A stretch of DNA of 64,000 nucleotides from Rhabditoides inermis (taxonomy: Eukaryota; Nematoda; Chromadorea; Rhabditida; Rhabditidae): contig CAWZYM010000429.1 of assembly GCA_963966185.1 (NCBI GenBank), positions 252,501 through 316,500 on the forward strand. Reading direction: 5' to 3'. This document shows, piece by piece, positions 25,200-38,000 of this stretch. How positions within the stretch are numbered: position 1 is the first letter of the stretch; the number at the start of each line of letters is the position of its first letter. The translations under genes and the position numbers were made by a program. Under the pieces are notes generated by a model, which was given only the letters and a program-made list of their open reading frames with translations, was not told the origin of the DNA and ran no database searches.

Positions 25200-25788
25200 A
25201 ACGGCCTCGCGTATTCTCTAGGGACCTAGGTAATTTTAAAGGTAGTGTACCCTCTGAATCTGGGTGTATGCGTAGATATAACATGTCATTGTTTACGATT
25301 CAATGAGTATATTATGATAATGCAAATATACATTCTGAAACAAATTAGTTTTAAAAAATCATTTGAAAATTGGAGTGAGAAATCGTAGAATCTAATAACT
25401 TTTAATCAGCTCGGGTGTGTGTGCACAACTTGCACGAAGTTACACAATTTGACCACACTATCGGCTGTTTCATTAAAGACAATTTATTTCCATGTGTTTA
25501 TATTGTTTCTTATGTCATTCTTATTTTGGATAACAATTTTAATATGTGTTTCTTTTACGAATTTGGCGGGAACAGCTGATAGAAAAATGATCTGCTAAAC
25601 GCAGTAAGTTCTGTTCAAATCATAACTCATATCGTTGCGTAAATATGCGTATCATGTTGGATTTAAATACATTTTTGATAAATTTTAATTTCATTATTTT
25701 TCATCACAGACAACCACAAACGGCATGAAAATATTTCTAAAAGGCATTGATAATACAATCGTGATATTTTTAATATGGTATTCAGAGG
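25200..25788. other. Junction DNA between the tandem receptor units
   Basis: Sequence between the 5' flank of copy A and the broken 3' end of copy B. No exon. A short segment TACCCTCTGAAT occurs both near 25240 and, on the other strand, next to the copy B break near 25780, marking the duplication junction region. Confidence 0.5.
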
Positions 25789-27082
25789 GTACTCGACTCG
25801 ACAGGCGCGAGTCGACTCGACAGGCGTCACTCGACAGGCGCGCCGCTATTCCCAGTGCTGCGTAGAGGACACAACACGGGGAAACGAGCTGGAATACCAT
25901 TCAGACATTTTCGGTGGACAATGTTTAGTACGCTGTACACTTACATTAGTTCATTTCGACCAGGCCGTCCGCAGACAAAAACCGCGTCGCAACCGCTCCG
26001 CGCATTTTGAACAATGTGCTGGCGCGCTGCCAAGGGATGCGAGCGGTCATTCCGCACTGAGCATCAGCGCGCGACGCGGTCGCTGTCTGCGGACACGCTG
26101 AGAGGGGCGACAGAAATAACGAGCCATGCACGAACGTGCAAACTGTACCATATATCGGAAACTGTCCCTTATTTTTGCAAAAGACCTGGACTCTACTTTC
26201 GTGTCCACGAACATGAATAATGAACATTAATAACTCACGAGTTGTGCGATGACTGCTATGAAACCCCAAAGTGCGCGATGATTATAGACCAGCTCACCGT
26301 CGCTGTTCACCTTAACACCTTAACTCATGTGGTTCATCCAATGTTGGTTTTTGCTTCAATGAAGCTAGCATCTCTTCAATGCAGCTCGCTCTCACCGTTC
26401 TATACTGAAATCCGATCAGCCCCTCTCGAACGACGGGAAGGCCGTATGTGTTGAGAATGTATGGGTATATCTGAAATCTACGTGGAATCACTTATTTTCT
26501 GCATGTCCTCCTCACCGCTTCGACTTCATTCGATTTCGGAATGCCCATGTCGAATGTGTAGAGAAAGAACGTCACAAAGTACACTGATACGAATGTGTAG
26601 AGCGCAGCAAAGCGCGGCATGCTTGAGATCTTCTGAGGTCTGTGTAAAAATGTATGAGCCTCTACGCTGTTTAAGCACAATCAAACCTGCAGATGACAAC
26701 ATATCTATAGAGAAACTGAAAAGTTAACGAGAGATGACATAACACGTAGGATGCTACAAATGCAAGGAGAATCGGCCTGCGACTCCAGACGTCGAGGTGT
26801 GGGGAGACAGAAATAAGTAGATAGGAGTTGCGTCCCGAAAAGCACATCTAAACGACACACTGTGAGTAACGTGTAGTATACTATGTGATCAATTGACTCA
26901 CCGGAATGCAGAGTATCGGCGAACAGTATATTTAAGATCGCATATGAAGCGAGTATGTATTTGTAGGGTCGAGACGAGTGGGATTTGAGAAGTACGACTA
27001 GTAGTAGTATATTGAAGAGAGTGGAGAAAACGGATGACGTGTAGACGGCTCGCGCATGGTACACGAAGGTGAGAGGGATCAT
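25775..27082 (-). pseudogene. Str-type chemoreceptor, copy B, frameshifted and 3'-truncated
   Basis: Direct tandem paralogue of the 22994-24867 copy, offset about 2.2 kb. Exon 1 (27082-26902) keeps a good donor (GTGAGT) but has 8 nt fewer than copy A between ILFA and the donor, shifting the frame into the next exon. Exons for TM3, TM4, GLPVVREG and WGFIAVIAQL are intact in phase. The next exon begins LVSPCCVLYAALGIAARLSS as in copy A but then breaks into a short repetitive segment (CGCCTGTCGAGTCGACTCG), and the exon with TM6-TM7 is absent. Both lesions make it a pseudogene. The 5' flank of about 370 bp is also shared with copy A. Confidence 0.82.
25950..26125. mobile_element. Hairpin MITE-like element, copy B
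   Basis: Counterpart of 23717-23904: the left end reads TTCATTTCGACC, the right end GACAGAAATAACGAGCC, with the internal pair CCGTCCGCAGACA and TGTCTGCGGACAC retained. More diverged at the left end. Confidence 0.6.
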
Positions 27083-27099
27083 TGGATATTTTATGACGA

Positions 27100-28530
27100 A
27101 AAATGTCTGATCTTGTTCGAGAATATGGTGAATAATGTGAAAGAATTTGCTAGATGAAAAGCTAAATAGCCCGTTTGTTCTCTAGGGGCCTAATTTAAAA
27201 CACAGAACTTTCTTCTGACATTTGCGTCACACGGATCGCTACTATGTAGGTTCGGTAAAATACATAGGAGACTGGCCCAATCCTAATCAACAATTGACAA
27301 ACTGCCGAACCAAATAAAATTAGAACAAAGTAGAACTATTCAATCTTTGTAATCACACCGAGAGTTTATAACATTTATAACACAAACAACAAACACAACT
27401 ATTTTGCACACGAACAGCTTGATACACCGCTTATTCTCCAGGGACCTGAGTAATTTTGGACCAAATTACTTTTACTTCCTACTGACATTTGCGTTCATCA
27501 TGCTTCAGTGTTTCAGTCCTTTAGTGTTTGGTGTTTGAGTGAAAGACTAGGGAAGGTTGAGGTTGCTTATGATTAATCGATTGTACATGTTCAGTCGCGG
27601 ACTCGCACTATGGTGGGGATGCTGAGCGGCGGGCGAGTGAAGATACCAGAGCGATAACTTTCGATCTACCTCGCTTGAAGTTCGAAATACGGTGCCATAA
27701 CCGTCTGCCTCTCTTGTTTTGCGCGCTATTGCCGAGAGCTGACTCTCCGTCTTCCTCTGATCTACCCTACCGCGCGCAACTTATTGCGAGCATAGAACTA
27801 TAGGAAGGGCTGGATGAAGGGAGCAGAGAGACAGGAAATGAGTAGAAAGTACGGATTGACTTGGAGAAAAGGAGAGAGAGGGAGAGAGGGGGGAAGGAGA
27901 GAGAGAGATAAACCTTTCATTCAGGCTCTGTCGATTGCATCCATGGAGGCCGTGAGTGGAGGAGACGAGGAGCAGTGGAGACAAACGAGAAGATAGAGGA
28001 GTAGATGATAGATCAGACTTTGTCATGTGTGTTTGAAGTTTATTATGCCATGTTGAAGTGTCCTTTGCGTTGCTACTTGATACATTTCAGTCTATCCCAT
28101 GTTTCTCTGATCACACAACTACAGTTATGAAGTTGTTATTCGTTTTTGTTACCTACCAAGAGTGGAAGTATTCAATAAATGTGTTTTTGTCAAATCAATT
28201 GATAATAATTTTTTATGCCATTTCACGCACGACACTCTAAATGTAACAGGAAAAGTGGCGGGAAACAAAAGACAAAAGTGACGTCATGGATTTTCGCTGC
28301 GGTGCCGTGTCAAAGTTTCTTTTTGTCGCGTATTTTCTGCGTTTTTTATTATTTTTTTACACGATCAATGCTTTTATAAAACGCTCGGTGGCAACTTGTA
28401 AATACGAATATGACGCTCATAGTGACGTCATTACCAGCTATTGCGAAATGAGAGCATAATAGGCTCGAGGCTTGTGTGCAATCGATTTCTTTTCGGCCGC
28501 GCGTTCGTTTATTGATTCTATCCTATCATT
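27100..28530. other. Intergenic with a relic zinc-finger 3' exon and promoter repeat
   Basis: 27100-27480 is the shared flank of the receptor duplication. 27642-27765 repeats the block seen at 15093-15215. At about 27914-27990 a TTTCATTCAG acceptor is followed by GCTCTGTCGATTGCATCCATG, matching the last exon of the zinc-finger genes, but the CFPRR segment is lost. The stretch 28190-28320 is repeated downstream of the zinc-finger gene at about 33550-33670, so the gene lies in a former tandem array with a unit of about 5.3 kb. Confidence 0.6.
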
Positions 28531-28539
28531 TGATTCAGA
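28530..28539 (+). promoter_or_regulatory. Likely spliced-leader acceptor at the zinc-finger gene start
   Basis: TTTGATTCAG lies one A upstream of the ATG at 28540. The paralogous starts at 38574 and 57997 are also preceded by T-rich sequence ending TTTAG, one A before the ATG. A conserved acceptor with no exon upstream fits nematode trans-splicing (inference). Confidence 0.55.
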
Positions 28540-29873
28540 ATGGCGGATCCGCCACGTCTTCTGACCGTCCGTCTACCGATTCCCGACGACCGAAGCGACT
28601 TCAACAAGCAGCTAGTAGGGGTGAGTGATGCGGATATCGATCGATCGATGTAATGTTTCTAGCTCGTGCTCCTGCATGGCTGCGGTGTCTCGCAGAACAG
28701 CGACCAAGCCACCATCGACGTCTCTCGGACCGCCGACTGGAGAGCTGTCTACCTGCACATTGCACAGGTAAGTGGAGGAGGAGACAGGTACGACTGGCGA
28801 GTGTACGTTTCAGCTGGTGCAGTCTGCTGGCAACGGGGCGAGTATAGGGTTCGAGTCGGGTCAGGGAGAAGAGGAGAAGGAGAAGACAGCGGATGAAGAA
28901 CGGGTGTGTGAAGTGAACAGGCTAGGATAGCAGGTGTGTGATTCAGGTGAATCTGCAGAAGAGCGCAGGCAGAAGGCGGGATAGCGCGCGGGCGACGGCT
29001 GACAGTGACGTCACTGCCGAGGTAGCATGAGTTAATGTATTGATTTGTTCCTCTGCATGTCGTATGGTCTTAGGCGAGTCAGAAGAAGAGCAAGAAGAGA
29101 ACGCGCGTAGATTCGAATGGCGAGGACATCGTGAAAAAGGCGAAGCACCTTGGAAAGGAGGTGGGGTCTACTTTTTCTGGTTCACACTTGTCATATAGAG
29201 AGAGGGATTGACTCGCGAGAAGACCGGGGAGATCAAGAGAGTCGTCGACCAGAATGTACAGGGGAAGAAGAGGCGAGCGCGGGCGGAGGAGAGACAGGAC
29301 ACCAAGGTGAGTGCGTTCAATTGCATTGTTGTGGCACTATTATTGTATAGGAACCAATGTGTGATTGTGAGAGGCCGGTGGAAAAGGATTCGACAGAAGC
29401 AGAGGAGGAGAGACAGCGACTGCGGGAGGCCGTTGTTCAACTCGCCCTCTCACTCCCGCAACAGACAGAGTGCAAGGTGGGTGGACATCTCTCTCTCCCT
29501 CTCTTTCTCTTTCTCTCTCTCTCTCTTCTCTCTCTCCCTCTCTCTTTCTCTCTCATTCTTTTTTTCCTTCAGCTGTCTGGTTGTCTGTCTCCCTCTGTCT
29601 CTGGCTCTCTGAAGGCCCTTAGGAGGCATGTGGCTATACACCACTACGAGGGACGCTCGCTTTTCCGATGCATCCACTGTCACTTCAAGGCTAACGGTCC
29701 GTTTCTAGAAACGTTTTAAACATAAGTATTTTTAACTTTGTTTGTTGAAATGATTTCCTATACAACATTTTCACTCCAGTTCGCAAGTCGGTTCGTCAGC
29801 ATGTGCAGCAGTGTCACTCGGATGCTGATCAGCCGAAGAATGCTGTCAATGACCGCAGGAGCGACAAGGTGAG

Positions 29874-29939
<66 letters not shown>

Positions 29940-32900
29940 AGACCTGGATCTCCATCTGGCAGCTTGTTCTCTCGTGTTTCGGAGTGAAGGAGGAGGAGGA
30001 GGAAGACGTAGTGGACTTGATGTGGCGCCAACTGCGGGAGAGAGAGAATGCACAGCCAATCGAACAGTGAGAAGAAAACATATAGTATCATGGCATTTCA
30101 TTGTTCAGGTCTCCGATGAAATCGGACTATTCGAGTGACTGCGAATGGAGGGAGGAGAGGGCTATGGAAGAGAGGCAGAGTGGAGACGACAATGAGTGAG
30201 TCACTGCACGATCGATTGATTGCATGTTTTGTGTTTGAGGTGTTCGTTGGAGACAAAAGAAACGAGGGAAGAGGAGGAGGGGGTGACTCATTACTTTGAC
30301 TCATTAATTTCTCTGAAATGATTATTGCCCATCTAGTTGCTCGGCTACCGACCTCTCGAGCGAGGATGATACGAGTGATGAGGGAGTGGAGACGCGCCGG
30401 CTGCGTCGAAACAGGAAGAAGAAGATGGGGGAAGAGGAGGAAGAAGAGACGGACGATGAGTTAGTATGTTACGATCGTCCGATTTCATACATTGATTTTC
30501 AGGTCATCGGACGATTCTGACATCGATTCCGATGAAACATACGAGGGGAGCGATTCCGATACGGTAGTGATTACTGATGACATTTTTCCATCTGTCGTTT
30601 CAGAGTCGTGGTGTAAGTGCACCACTGGTGGAATTCGTTCACTCCGCGGGTGTCTTTGTGTCCCGACTACTCTAGTCTCTCTGTGTGTCTCCCTTTCTGC
30701 CAACCAATCGATATCGAATCGATAATCACTCTCTATCCAATGCCACTTCCAGCAACCAATCGATTGCAGTCGACTGCCACTAGCTCACACCGACTCACAC
30801 GACCCTCTCAAGCGTACTCCCTGTACGCACCGATCACCGAACACCTCACAAGAGCGTTGCCCCCGACCCGCAATGCGCGTCGCCCGCAACTGCTCTCCTC
30901 ACTCAACTCTAGACACTACTCCCGATTCGCTCTGCGAATCGCCTGTAGCTGTCCCACACACACGCGCGCAAACTTACCCGGTGACACCGTCACCACACGC
31001 ACGTAGCACGCCCAGTCCAATTGAGCGGCCTCGCCCGATCACAGTCACTTGGACGACTGGCTGGGCACGCAGTGGGCGGGGCGGATCCGTTTACCCCTCA
31101 GCCCTCCACGGACAGTTCCTAGATTCACGCGGCGCCACGCAAATCTCACAGCCTAACTAAACCTTGTGTACACCGAAGATGACCGCGACGATTCAATAAG
31201 AGGAAAATGATAAGAAGAACTGACGACCGTGCACTGACGACAATTCTACCAAGTCACTTCCTCGAACTCCACCAAGCCAAATTCCCACAATGTGAATCAA
31301 CCCTCAACCAGAGAGAGAAGAGAGACAAAGAGAAAGAGGAAAGATGAGACCAATGCAATCAAACGCGAACACGGTAATAACAATAAGGTTTATTAGACAA
31401 ACACAAACAACACCAAAACAACCAAAACTCGAGCTCTCCACCACGAACTAGAGAAATCACGTGAGCCACCGGAAGTGACCCGCCCGCGCGATACTCAGTC
31501 ACGTTGTGCCGCACCATACTACCACTACACAACACTATACACTAGCGCCTCACCTCGCGCTCTCTCGCTTGGAGCCACTCACGACGCTACAGTGGTTCGA
31601 TGCGAGAGGAGGAAGGGAAGAAGGAAGACGAGGAGAGGAAGAGAGAGAATGTGGAGAGGAATATGAAGGGTGGCAAGGTTTGTGTTTGTGTTTGTTTCTC
31701 TTCGCAGTTATGGTGACATAGTGAGTGACATTACAGGATCTGGCCACTCGCGTCAAGGAGCTCGGACGACGACTGATGCACGGACAGTACAAGTGTCTGG
31801 TGTGTCATACACCTATCTCCACATCTATCGTCTATTTCAGTTCCATGAGTGCGAGAAGATGGTCCGAATCAATAAGACACAACACCTGCGCGAGCACGCT
31901 TTGGTGCACTACAACGGACCCTCGCTCTTCAAGTGCAAACTGTGTGCATACAGAACGAACGGTATGCTACTACGAACTTGAAATGTGTCTACTATCTCTT
32001 TGAGCTCTGCCTGGTATGTGGCAACACGCACGAATTGCTCATGGAATCACCTCGCAGACGAATGGAGAAAGGCCGTATGTGGATCTGCGCACACACAAGG
32101 TTATTATATGCTAATTGACAATGTCAGATGGTAATGCACTCTTCATAGACTCATGTAAGCGCATGGACAATGTTTGCTTATATAGACATTGTAGTCTGCC
32201 AAGATTTGCAATACCCTCATTCTCCGCTGTTTCGGTGCGCACGGAGAGGACTGTGAGAAGCTGAGGACTGTCAAGTGCCGTGTGAGAACATTATTCAAGT
32301 TTTTTTTATTGTTTCTGTTATGTGTTTATATATATTTCGTTAGAACTCACTCAGCTCAACATTTCTCATCAAAAACATTACCCTAATGTCTCTCGGAAAA
32401 GCGTGAAACTCATTTGCGAGCCCATTATAGTGATAACTCTGTCCTTCTGCAGTTCCGTCCTCTTATCATACATTTCAACTCGACATTCAGATATGTTCCT
32501 CTCGCGTGCGCAGTGCCCACAACCATGCGGACATCCACCTCTCTCCTCCCGGCATCTACCGCTGCTCCTCCTGCGATCGAGAATTCAACCGTGAGTATCC
32601 GATTCATTCTTTTTCGTTTTCACTAATTTTGTTTCAGATCATATCGATATAAAGCGTCATCTTGCCCAGTGCACCGTCGGCGCTCGTATCGTCAGTCAGA
32701 GGAACACACCTGAGGTGGGGTACATATTATTTCAATGAGTATATCAGTAGGTCGCCACTCGACTCGCTGCTCTCCGCGAGAAGTGCTTCCCCAAATGGAA
32801 CTGGCATCACCGCCTGCCGAAGAAGAATGGAGTGAGAGGAAGGAAGACGGGCAAGCAGGGAGGAGAGAAGAGCGGCGGACACGGGAGGGTGAGGATACAT

Positions 32901-33292
32901 TGAGAGATGTTCAGGCTTGATTGTATTCAGAAGTCGACGCATCTGACCCGCGCGGCTGCCTCGGGAGATTCCCGCAAGGAGACTGCGATGGCGAGAGGAG
33001 GAGACGGAGAGGTGAGTCACATTGGATCGGAGGGAATGGAGATTAGTGGATGTTTGCAGGACATGCAGACTGCATCGGAAGGATCACAGCAGAAGGCGGG
33101 AGGAGGAGACGAGAAGAATGGACGACATGGCAAGGTGAGGTCTTCATTCCCGACAAATGATCAATGCCTTTGCGGCGACTCTGCCACATAGTGTCTCTCT
33201 TCGAAAGAGAGAGAGAGAGAGAGAGGGGGGGGGGGAGAGAAACCCTTTTTCAGGCTCTGTGCTTTCCTCGACAGAGATCCGCGGAGCAGTGA
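28540..33292 (+). pseudogene. Multi-finger C2H2/C2HC zinc-finger gene, interrupted by a solo LTR
   Basis: Thirteen exons before the insertion join in phase: 28540-28620, 28663-28767, 28814-28903, 28947-29021, 29074-29160, 29199-29306, 29351-29476, 29573-29696, 29780-29868, 29942-30066, 30109-30195, 30337-30459, 30503-30563. They encode an N-terminal module (LVLLHGCGVSQNSD), K/R- and E-rich linkers, a first finger (CIHC to VQQC) and long acidic tracts. The fourteenth exon (30604-) is split by the LTR at 30612; after it 31596-31677 restores the ancestral 90-nt exon. Eleven more exons follow in phase, from 31737 to the TGA at 33290-33292, with fingers CLFHEC-x14-H-x4-H, CKLC-x12-H-x4-H and CSSC-x12-H-x3-C, and a CFP-containing end. 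Nuclear DNA/RNA binding is inferred from the fingers. Reading through the LTR stops after about 23 codons, giving about 450 residues instead of about 745. Confidence 0.78.
30612..31591. mobile_element. Solo LTR, 980 bp, with 4-bp target duplication GTGG
   Basis: The insert begins TGTAAGTGC and ends GACGCTACA: inverted TGTA/TACA ends, the TG...CA form of LTRs. It is flanked by GTGG at 30608-30611 and 31592-31595. Removing it and one GTGG restores an exon that matches the paralogue at about 51.3 kb in phase and length. No gag/pol or second LTR is present, so it is a recombined solo LTR. A polyadenylation-like AATAAGGTTTATT occurs near 31377. The superfamily cannot be told; the target size fits Gypsy-like elements. 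Confidence 0.85.
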
Positions 33293-33299
33293 GTGGAGA

Positions 33300-34716
33300 A
33301 GGAGCAGCGATGGGGAGCAGTGGTGGAGCAGTGTGTCCGTGTCCACAATCGTGTAGACGTTCTGTGAAGATGTTGTTTGTTGTTTTTGTTACTATCTGTT
33401 GTTGAAGTGTTCATTGCATTGTCACTTACCTGTTGATCACTCTATGATATTCACCTTTTTCGATGATCACACATCCATATCAAGACGTTATTTGTTTCTG
33501 TTACTCTTCAAGCGTGGAAGAGATCAATAAAAGTGATTCCATCGAGTAAATTGATACTTATTTTGCCATTACACGACACTGAGAACGTGACCGGGAAAAG
33601 TGGCGCGAAACACGATGATGATGAGGCAAAAGTGACGTGACTATTGTTTGCTGCAGTGCCGTGTCAAATTGTCGTGTGTTTACTGATCATAGCAGAGTGA
33701 AACTCAGCACTTGATCGAGCATCTTCAACGTGACGCATTGCTGGCAGTGGGGCGGCAGCCAGTCCACAACACCCCACGTGGATAGAGAGAGGTGGTGAGA
33801 GACAGACAGACAGAGCCGCGCCCGAAGACTCGAGTCAATCTCTAACCCCCTCTCTCTTCCATCATATCTCGGCAACAAACACAGTGTCCTGTAGGGCCGA
33901 GGTCGTCTCAATCGACAAAATCGTCATGGATGGGTTGACAGACTGCCTCGCAACTAGCACACATAACCCCGTATGTGGCGTCTCGGTCAGGGTTGGTGAT
34001 CATCATCTATGAATTATCACACTCTCTCTGTAAGAATCGAACACTTTTCGGGCATGTGGTTACTATCTCAGCGCACATTAGGGTTATCGAAGGTCCTATA
34101 CAAAAACTACCTCAAATCGGTCAGTTTTTGTCAAAACACTTTAAATAAGGACTCGTTCGATTCCTTATCTGCCTTTAAGAACTTTTTCATATACTAAACT
34201 TTTCGAAAAAATCTGATTTGAAAAAGTTATGACCAAAAAATGAAAAATTTGCATATTTTCAATTTTCATGAGTACGTTTTAATCCGAAAAAAACAAAAAT
34301 GAATTACACTATCAGAAAGAGCGTTTTATGTTTAGTTGCATCACTTTGACACAAAAATCGATTGTACCGTCTTTCGCCATCCAGACGATTGAAAGTGATC
34401 CAGGCAGCAGAAATGGGGCTGTGTGAACGTTTTCATGTTATATAGTATACGGTTTTGTGATCACTAGCAACAATCAAATATGAATACGGACAGCTAATAA
34501 AGTAAATATATATTTGCAGTGATTGAATAAAACAACAGGAATCAACAAATAAGAACGCACTTCAACAATGAACCCTCTACTATGACTGGTAACAAAAAAA
34601 CAAAAACAACATAACTCTTAATATAGTGTCTACACACATAATAAAGTCTCACCACTCTTCTCCTCCTTCATCTTCTCCTTTTTTCTCCACTGTTCCTCCT
34701 TTCCTCGTTCCTCCAC
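33300..34716. other. Intergenic between the convergent zinc-finger genes
   Basis: AATAAA for the plus-strand gene is at 33527. A repeat of the gene's upstream flank lies at 33550-33670. A possible stray exon at about 33701-33777 (after ACTCAG: HLIEHLQRDALLAVGRQP, stop) has no partner. The 33950-34640 part is AT-rich with no supported exon. Confidence 0.45.
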
Positions 34717-35034
34717 TCACTGCTCCGCGCGCTTTCGGCGAGGGAAGCACTGGGCTTGCATTGTAGCAATCGACGACAGAGCCTGATGATGAGGTCTCCC
34801 TCTCCCTTTCCCTCCCTCTCTCTCTCTCTCCCTCTCTCCCTCTCTCTCTCTCTCTCCCTCTCTCCCCCCCCCCCTCCCCCCCCTCTCTCTCTATTTCTCT
34901 CTCTCCGCTCACCTCCTCGGTCCTTTCCACATTGATGAACGTGTTCTTTCCGTTCTTCTCGCAACTGCGCGCGTGGAGGAACATGGAGTGTTGGTCTGAA
35001 AGATTCATCTCTCAGTTACTCTTCCTAACCCCTC

Positions 35035-35076
<42 letters not shown>

Positions 35077-38000
35077 CTTCACTTCATCTCTCTGTCTCTC
35101 TCTCTGTCTCTCTCGACCTCTTACCGTTGCTCTTGTGCTCGCATGTCTCGCAGCACTGGTAGATCAATGGAGGAAGATGGGTGAGGCAGTGCTTTCGAAT
35201 TGGAACGGGAGTGTTCCTCACCTCTTCTCCACACTCCTGATGAAATTCGAATCAAGAAACAAACATCGAATGCAAACCTCGTGCTGGCATGTGATGTGCG
35301 ACGGCTTGGTAGTTCCGTGGGGATGATTGAACGGCCTGATCTGAACAACAAAACATTGGGATGCCACTTGAAAACAACACAGTTACCCGATATTACCTTC
35401 CGCTGGTGACTCTGCACACTTGTGGTCGCAACGACAGCAGCTCTCTTCTGATGTTCCAAATACTTGTAACCCAACTTCCAGTCGGGAAAACACCTCAGGC
35501 GCAAGGCAACGAGACGGGCCGAGATCTATAATTCAGACGTGTTCGCTTTTCCCTGGTGAACTTGGTAGACGTACCTCCGGCGTGTTCCTCCGGTAAACGA
35601 TGTGCGCATCGTTGGTGTGGCACTGCGCAATGTATCTCTTCACCTGGTCGTGATCTCAAACAAAACACTGGACAGCTGAGGTTGGACACCCACGGTTGAA
35701 CGCTCCGTCGCATGCGGAACAGCCGTAGATGCCGGGAGGATCGAGGTGACAACGAACGTGCGATTCCTTGTCATTGACCCTCGTCGAACACACCTAATAA
35801 ACAAAAAGGGAACTGGCACTCTGCTTTGAAATCTCGCACTCACCTCACATTTGTCCCTCTTTTCCTTCCTTCTCGTTATTCCGCCATGCGCAGCGAAGCA
35901 ACGAAGTGTGATCGCATCCAGTTCACGAGCAGACTGTAACGATTTATTAAACCAAAAATCGCGTTATGGTATGTATCCCAGTCATCCAAATAGAAGTCAC
36001 ATATGTATAAACGATAATGCAAAAAAAAACCTTCTCTGTTCGTATGTCTTCGAATGCCGTAGAAACGATTTCCGTGGTGTTATGAACGCATCGCAGGTGT
36101 TTCATGGCACTCGAGTACCCTAAATCACCAAATATTTATTGTCTTCACGATTGGATAGGCTTACTGAGAGTGGCAAACGTGCACCAGCGGCATTTGTAGA
36201 ACGGCGGTCCATTATAGTGCGCGACGGAATGTCTACTAATGTATTTCTTCGTGATGACGAGTTTCTTACCGCACCCGGGAATCTAATCGATATAAAATTG
36301 GAGATAAAAAAGAGACGGTATCGTACCTGACAGGTATACATGCCGCCATCAAGTTTTCTGGCGAGTCGCAAAAGCATGTTCCTGTCAGTCTTAAAAAATC
36401 GAAAGACGAGAATAGATAATCGAAATCGAATCAATAACAATCTCACCTCCTCTTCCTCGTCACTAACAAGATCAACGACCTCGTAGTTCTTGAAAGTGAC
36501 CAATAGGAAAGAACAAGAAAACTATTCTAGCATACCACATGTCTCTCCTTCTCCTCCTCCTCCTCTTCTTCATGCTGGTCAGACTCGTACTCACTCGCAG
36601 ACCCATCATCTTCCTCTTCCATCGGATCCACCCCCTCCGCCTCCTCCTTCTCGTCTGCCCGCAGAAGAAAAGTGACGAGTTTCTCGTCTCTGGCTGTCTC
36701 ATGCTCTTTCTGGAAATGAAAACAATTGATATTGGTAACAGTGGATCTCACCACTGCATGAATGTGCTGTACACATTTCGTGTCTGCATCATCCGCTGCA
36801 TCTCTCGCTCGAGTGCTCTTATTAAGGACAAAACACACCTGTTCCTCACTCGCTGTCTTCTGCGATTACCTACCAAATCGTAACCCTCTACATGTCTGAC
36901 ACAGGGGGCGGGGCCTGTTAGAGTACAGAGTGTCGGGGGTATAGGGTGGTGGGAGAGAGTGAGTGACTATACCCCCTGTCGTAAACTCACTCTCCCCTAC
37001 CGGCTGAACACAATCTGGCACCAAATAGGTGTATTTCAAAAATTTAAATTGATCATATCTTCGTCCAATCAAAAGATAACCCCATACAATTACATATGTA
37101 CAGTCTTCTGATCATGAGATCTACAACATGGGACCATTTTCGATCAGTGATCTCCCAAAATGAACATCTCTAAACTTTATTTCAACAAGTATCTAACAAA
37201 GGTGAATTCAGCCAATATAAATGCAGTAAAATAATACAGCAGTAATATAATACAAGTCTACTTGGTAGTAGATTTCTGGAAACGAGTCATATAATCGAGG
37301 AAGATGAGAAGACGAACGCGAGAGCAAGACTGGGAATTAAGAGCGACGAAGCGATGCGGTTGGCACGAGTGTTCGAGTGCGGCGGGATGTGTCGGTGTAG
37401 CCAGGCGGAGGACTGCTTGTACACGTTGAGAACCTCTTCGCGGAGGAACATCATCAAGTCGTCGATGGAGAGCTTTAGACTCACTGAGTGCCTGTCGTAG
37501 ACGACGGTTGTACCCCTCTGCCATGTGCTTACCTTGAAGCAATCATTACATCGATAGCGCGCTCCATTCTGGTTTCCTCGATAGTACCGGAATAGGATGT
37601 GTCGCAGTGAGTCCTTTCATGCAGCTTCACCAATCATCACTCACATGATGACATGATCTCGATAATTGAATTCGCTTATCGTAGCAATACCGTCAGGGTA
37701 TGTAGTGAGCCTCATTGTTGATACGGTGCTGTAGCCTACGGTAACAGAGGACAGTGACAGATTACGGTATCCACATTGATAATACACGTAACTTCGTGAG
37801 AATCATGTTCACGATTGTAATGTTGTACATGAATCACCGAAGCGAAGAGAACCACTTCACAATTCTACACACCATACATTAAAAAGTATACAAAATCATT
37901 AAACAGTAGTTCGATAATAGTAAAAAAACATGTCATTTTCAAGATGACTTGTCAGAAATGATGTTGTAGATCTCATGACTAGAAGAATGTACATATGTGA

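Noticed and set aside
30617..31160. Open frames inside the LTR as possible new exons
   Set aside because: They lie wholly within the solo LTR and have no motif; only the LTR ends matter for the host gene.
35860..36120. Independent plus-strand gene at 35851-36123
   Set aside because: It is the antisense of zinc-finger exons that join in phase on the minus strand.
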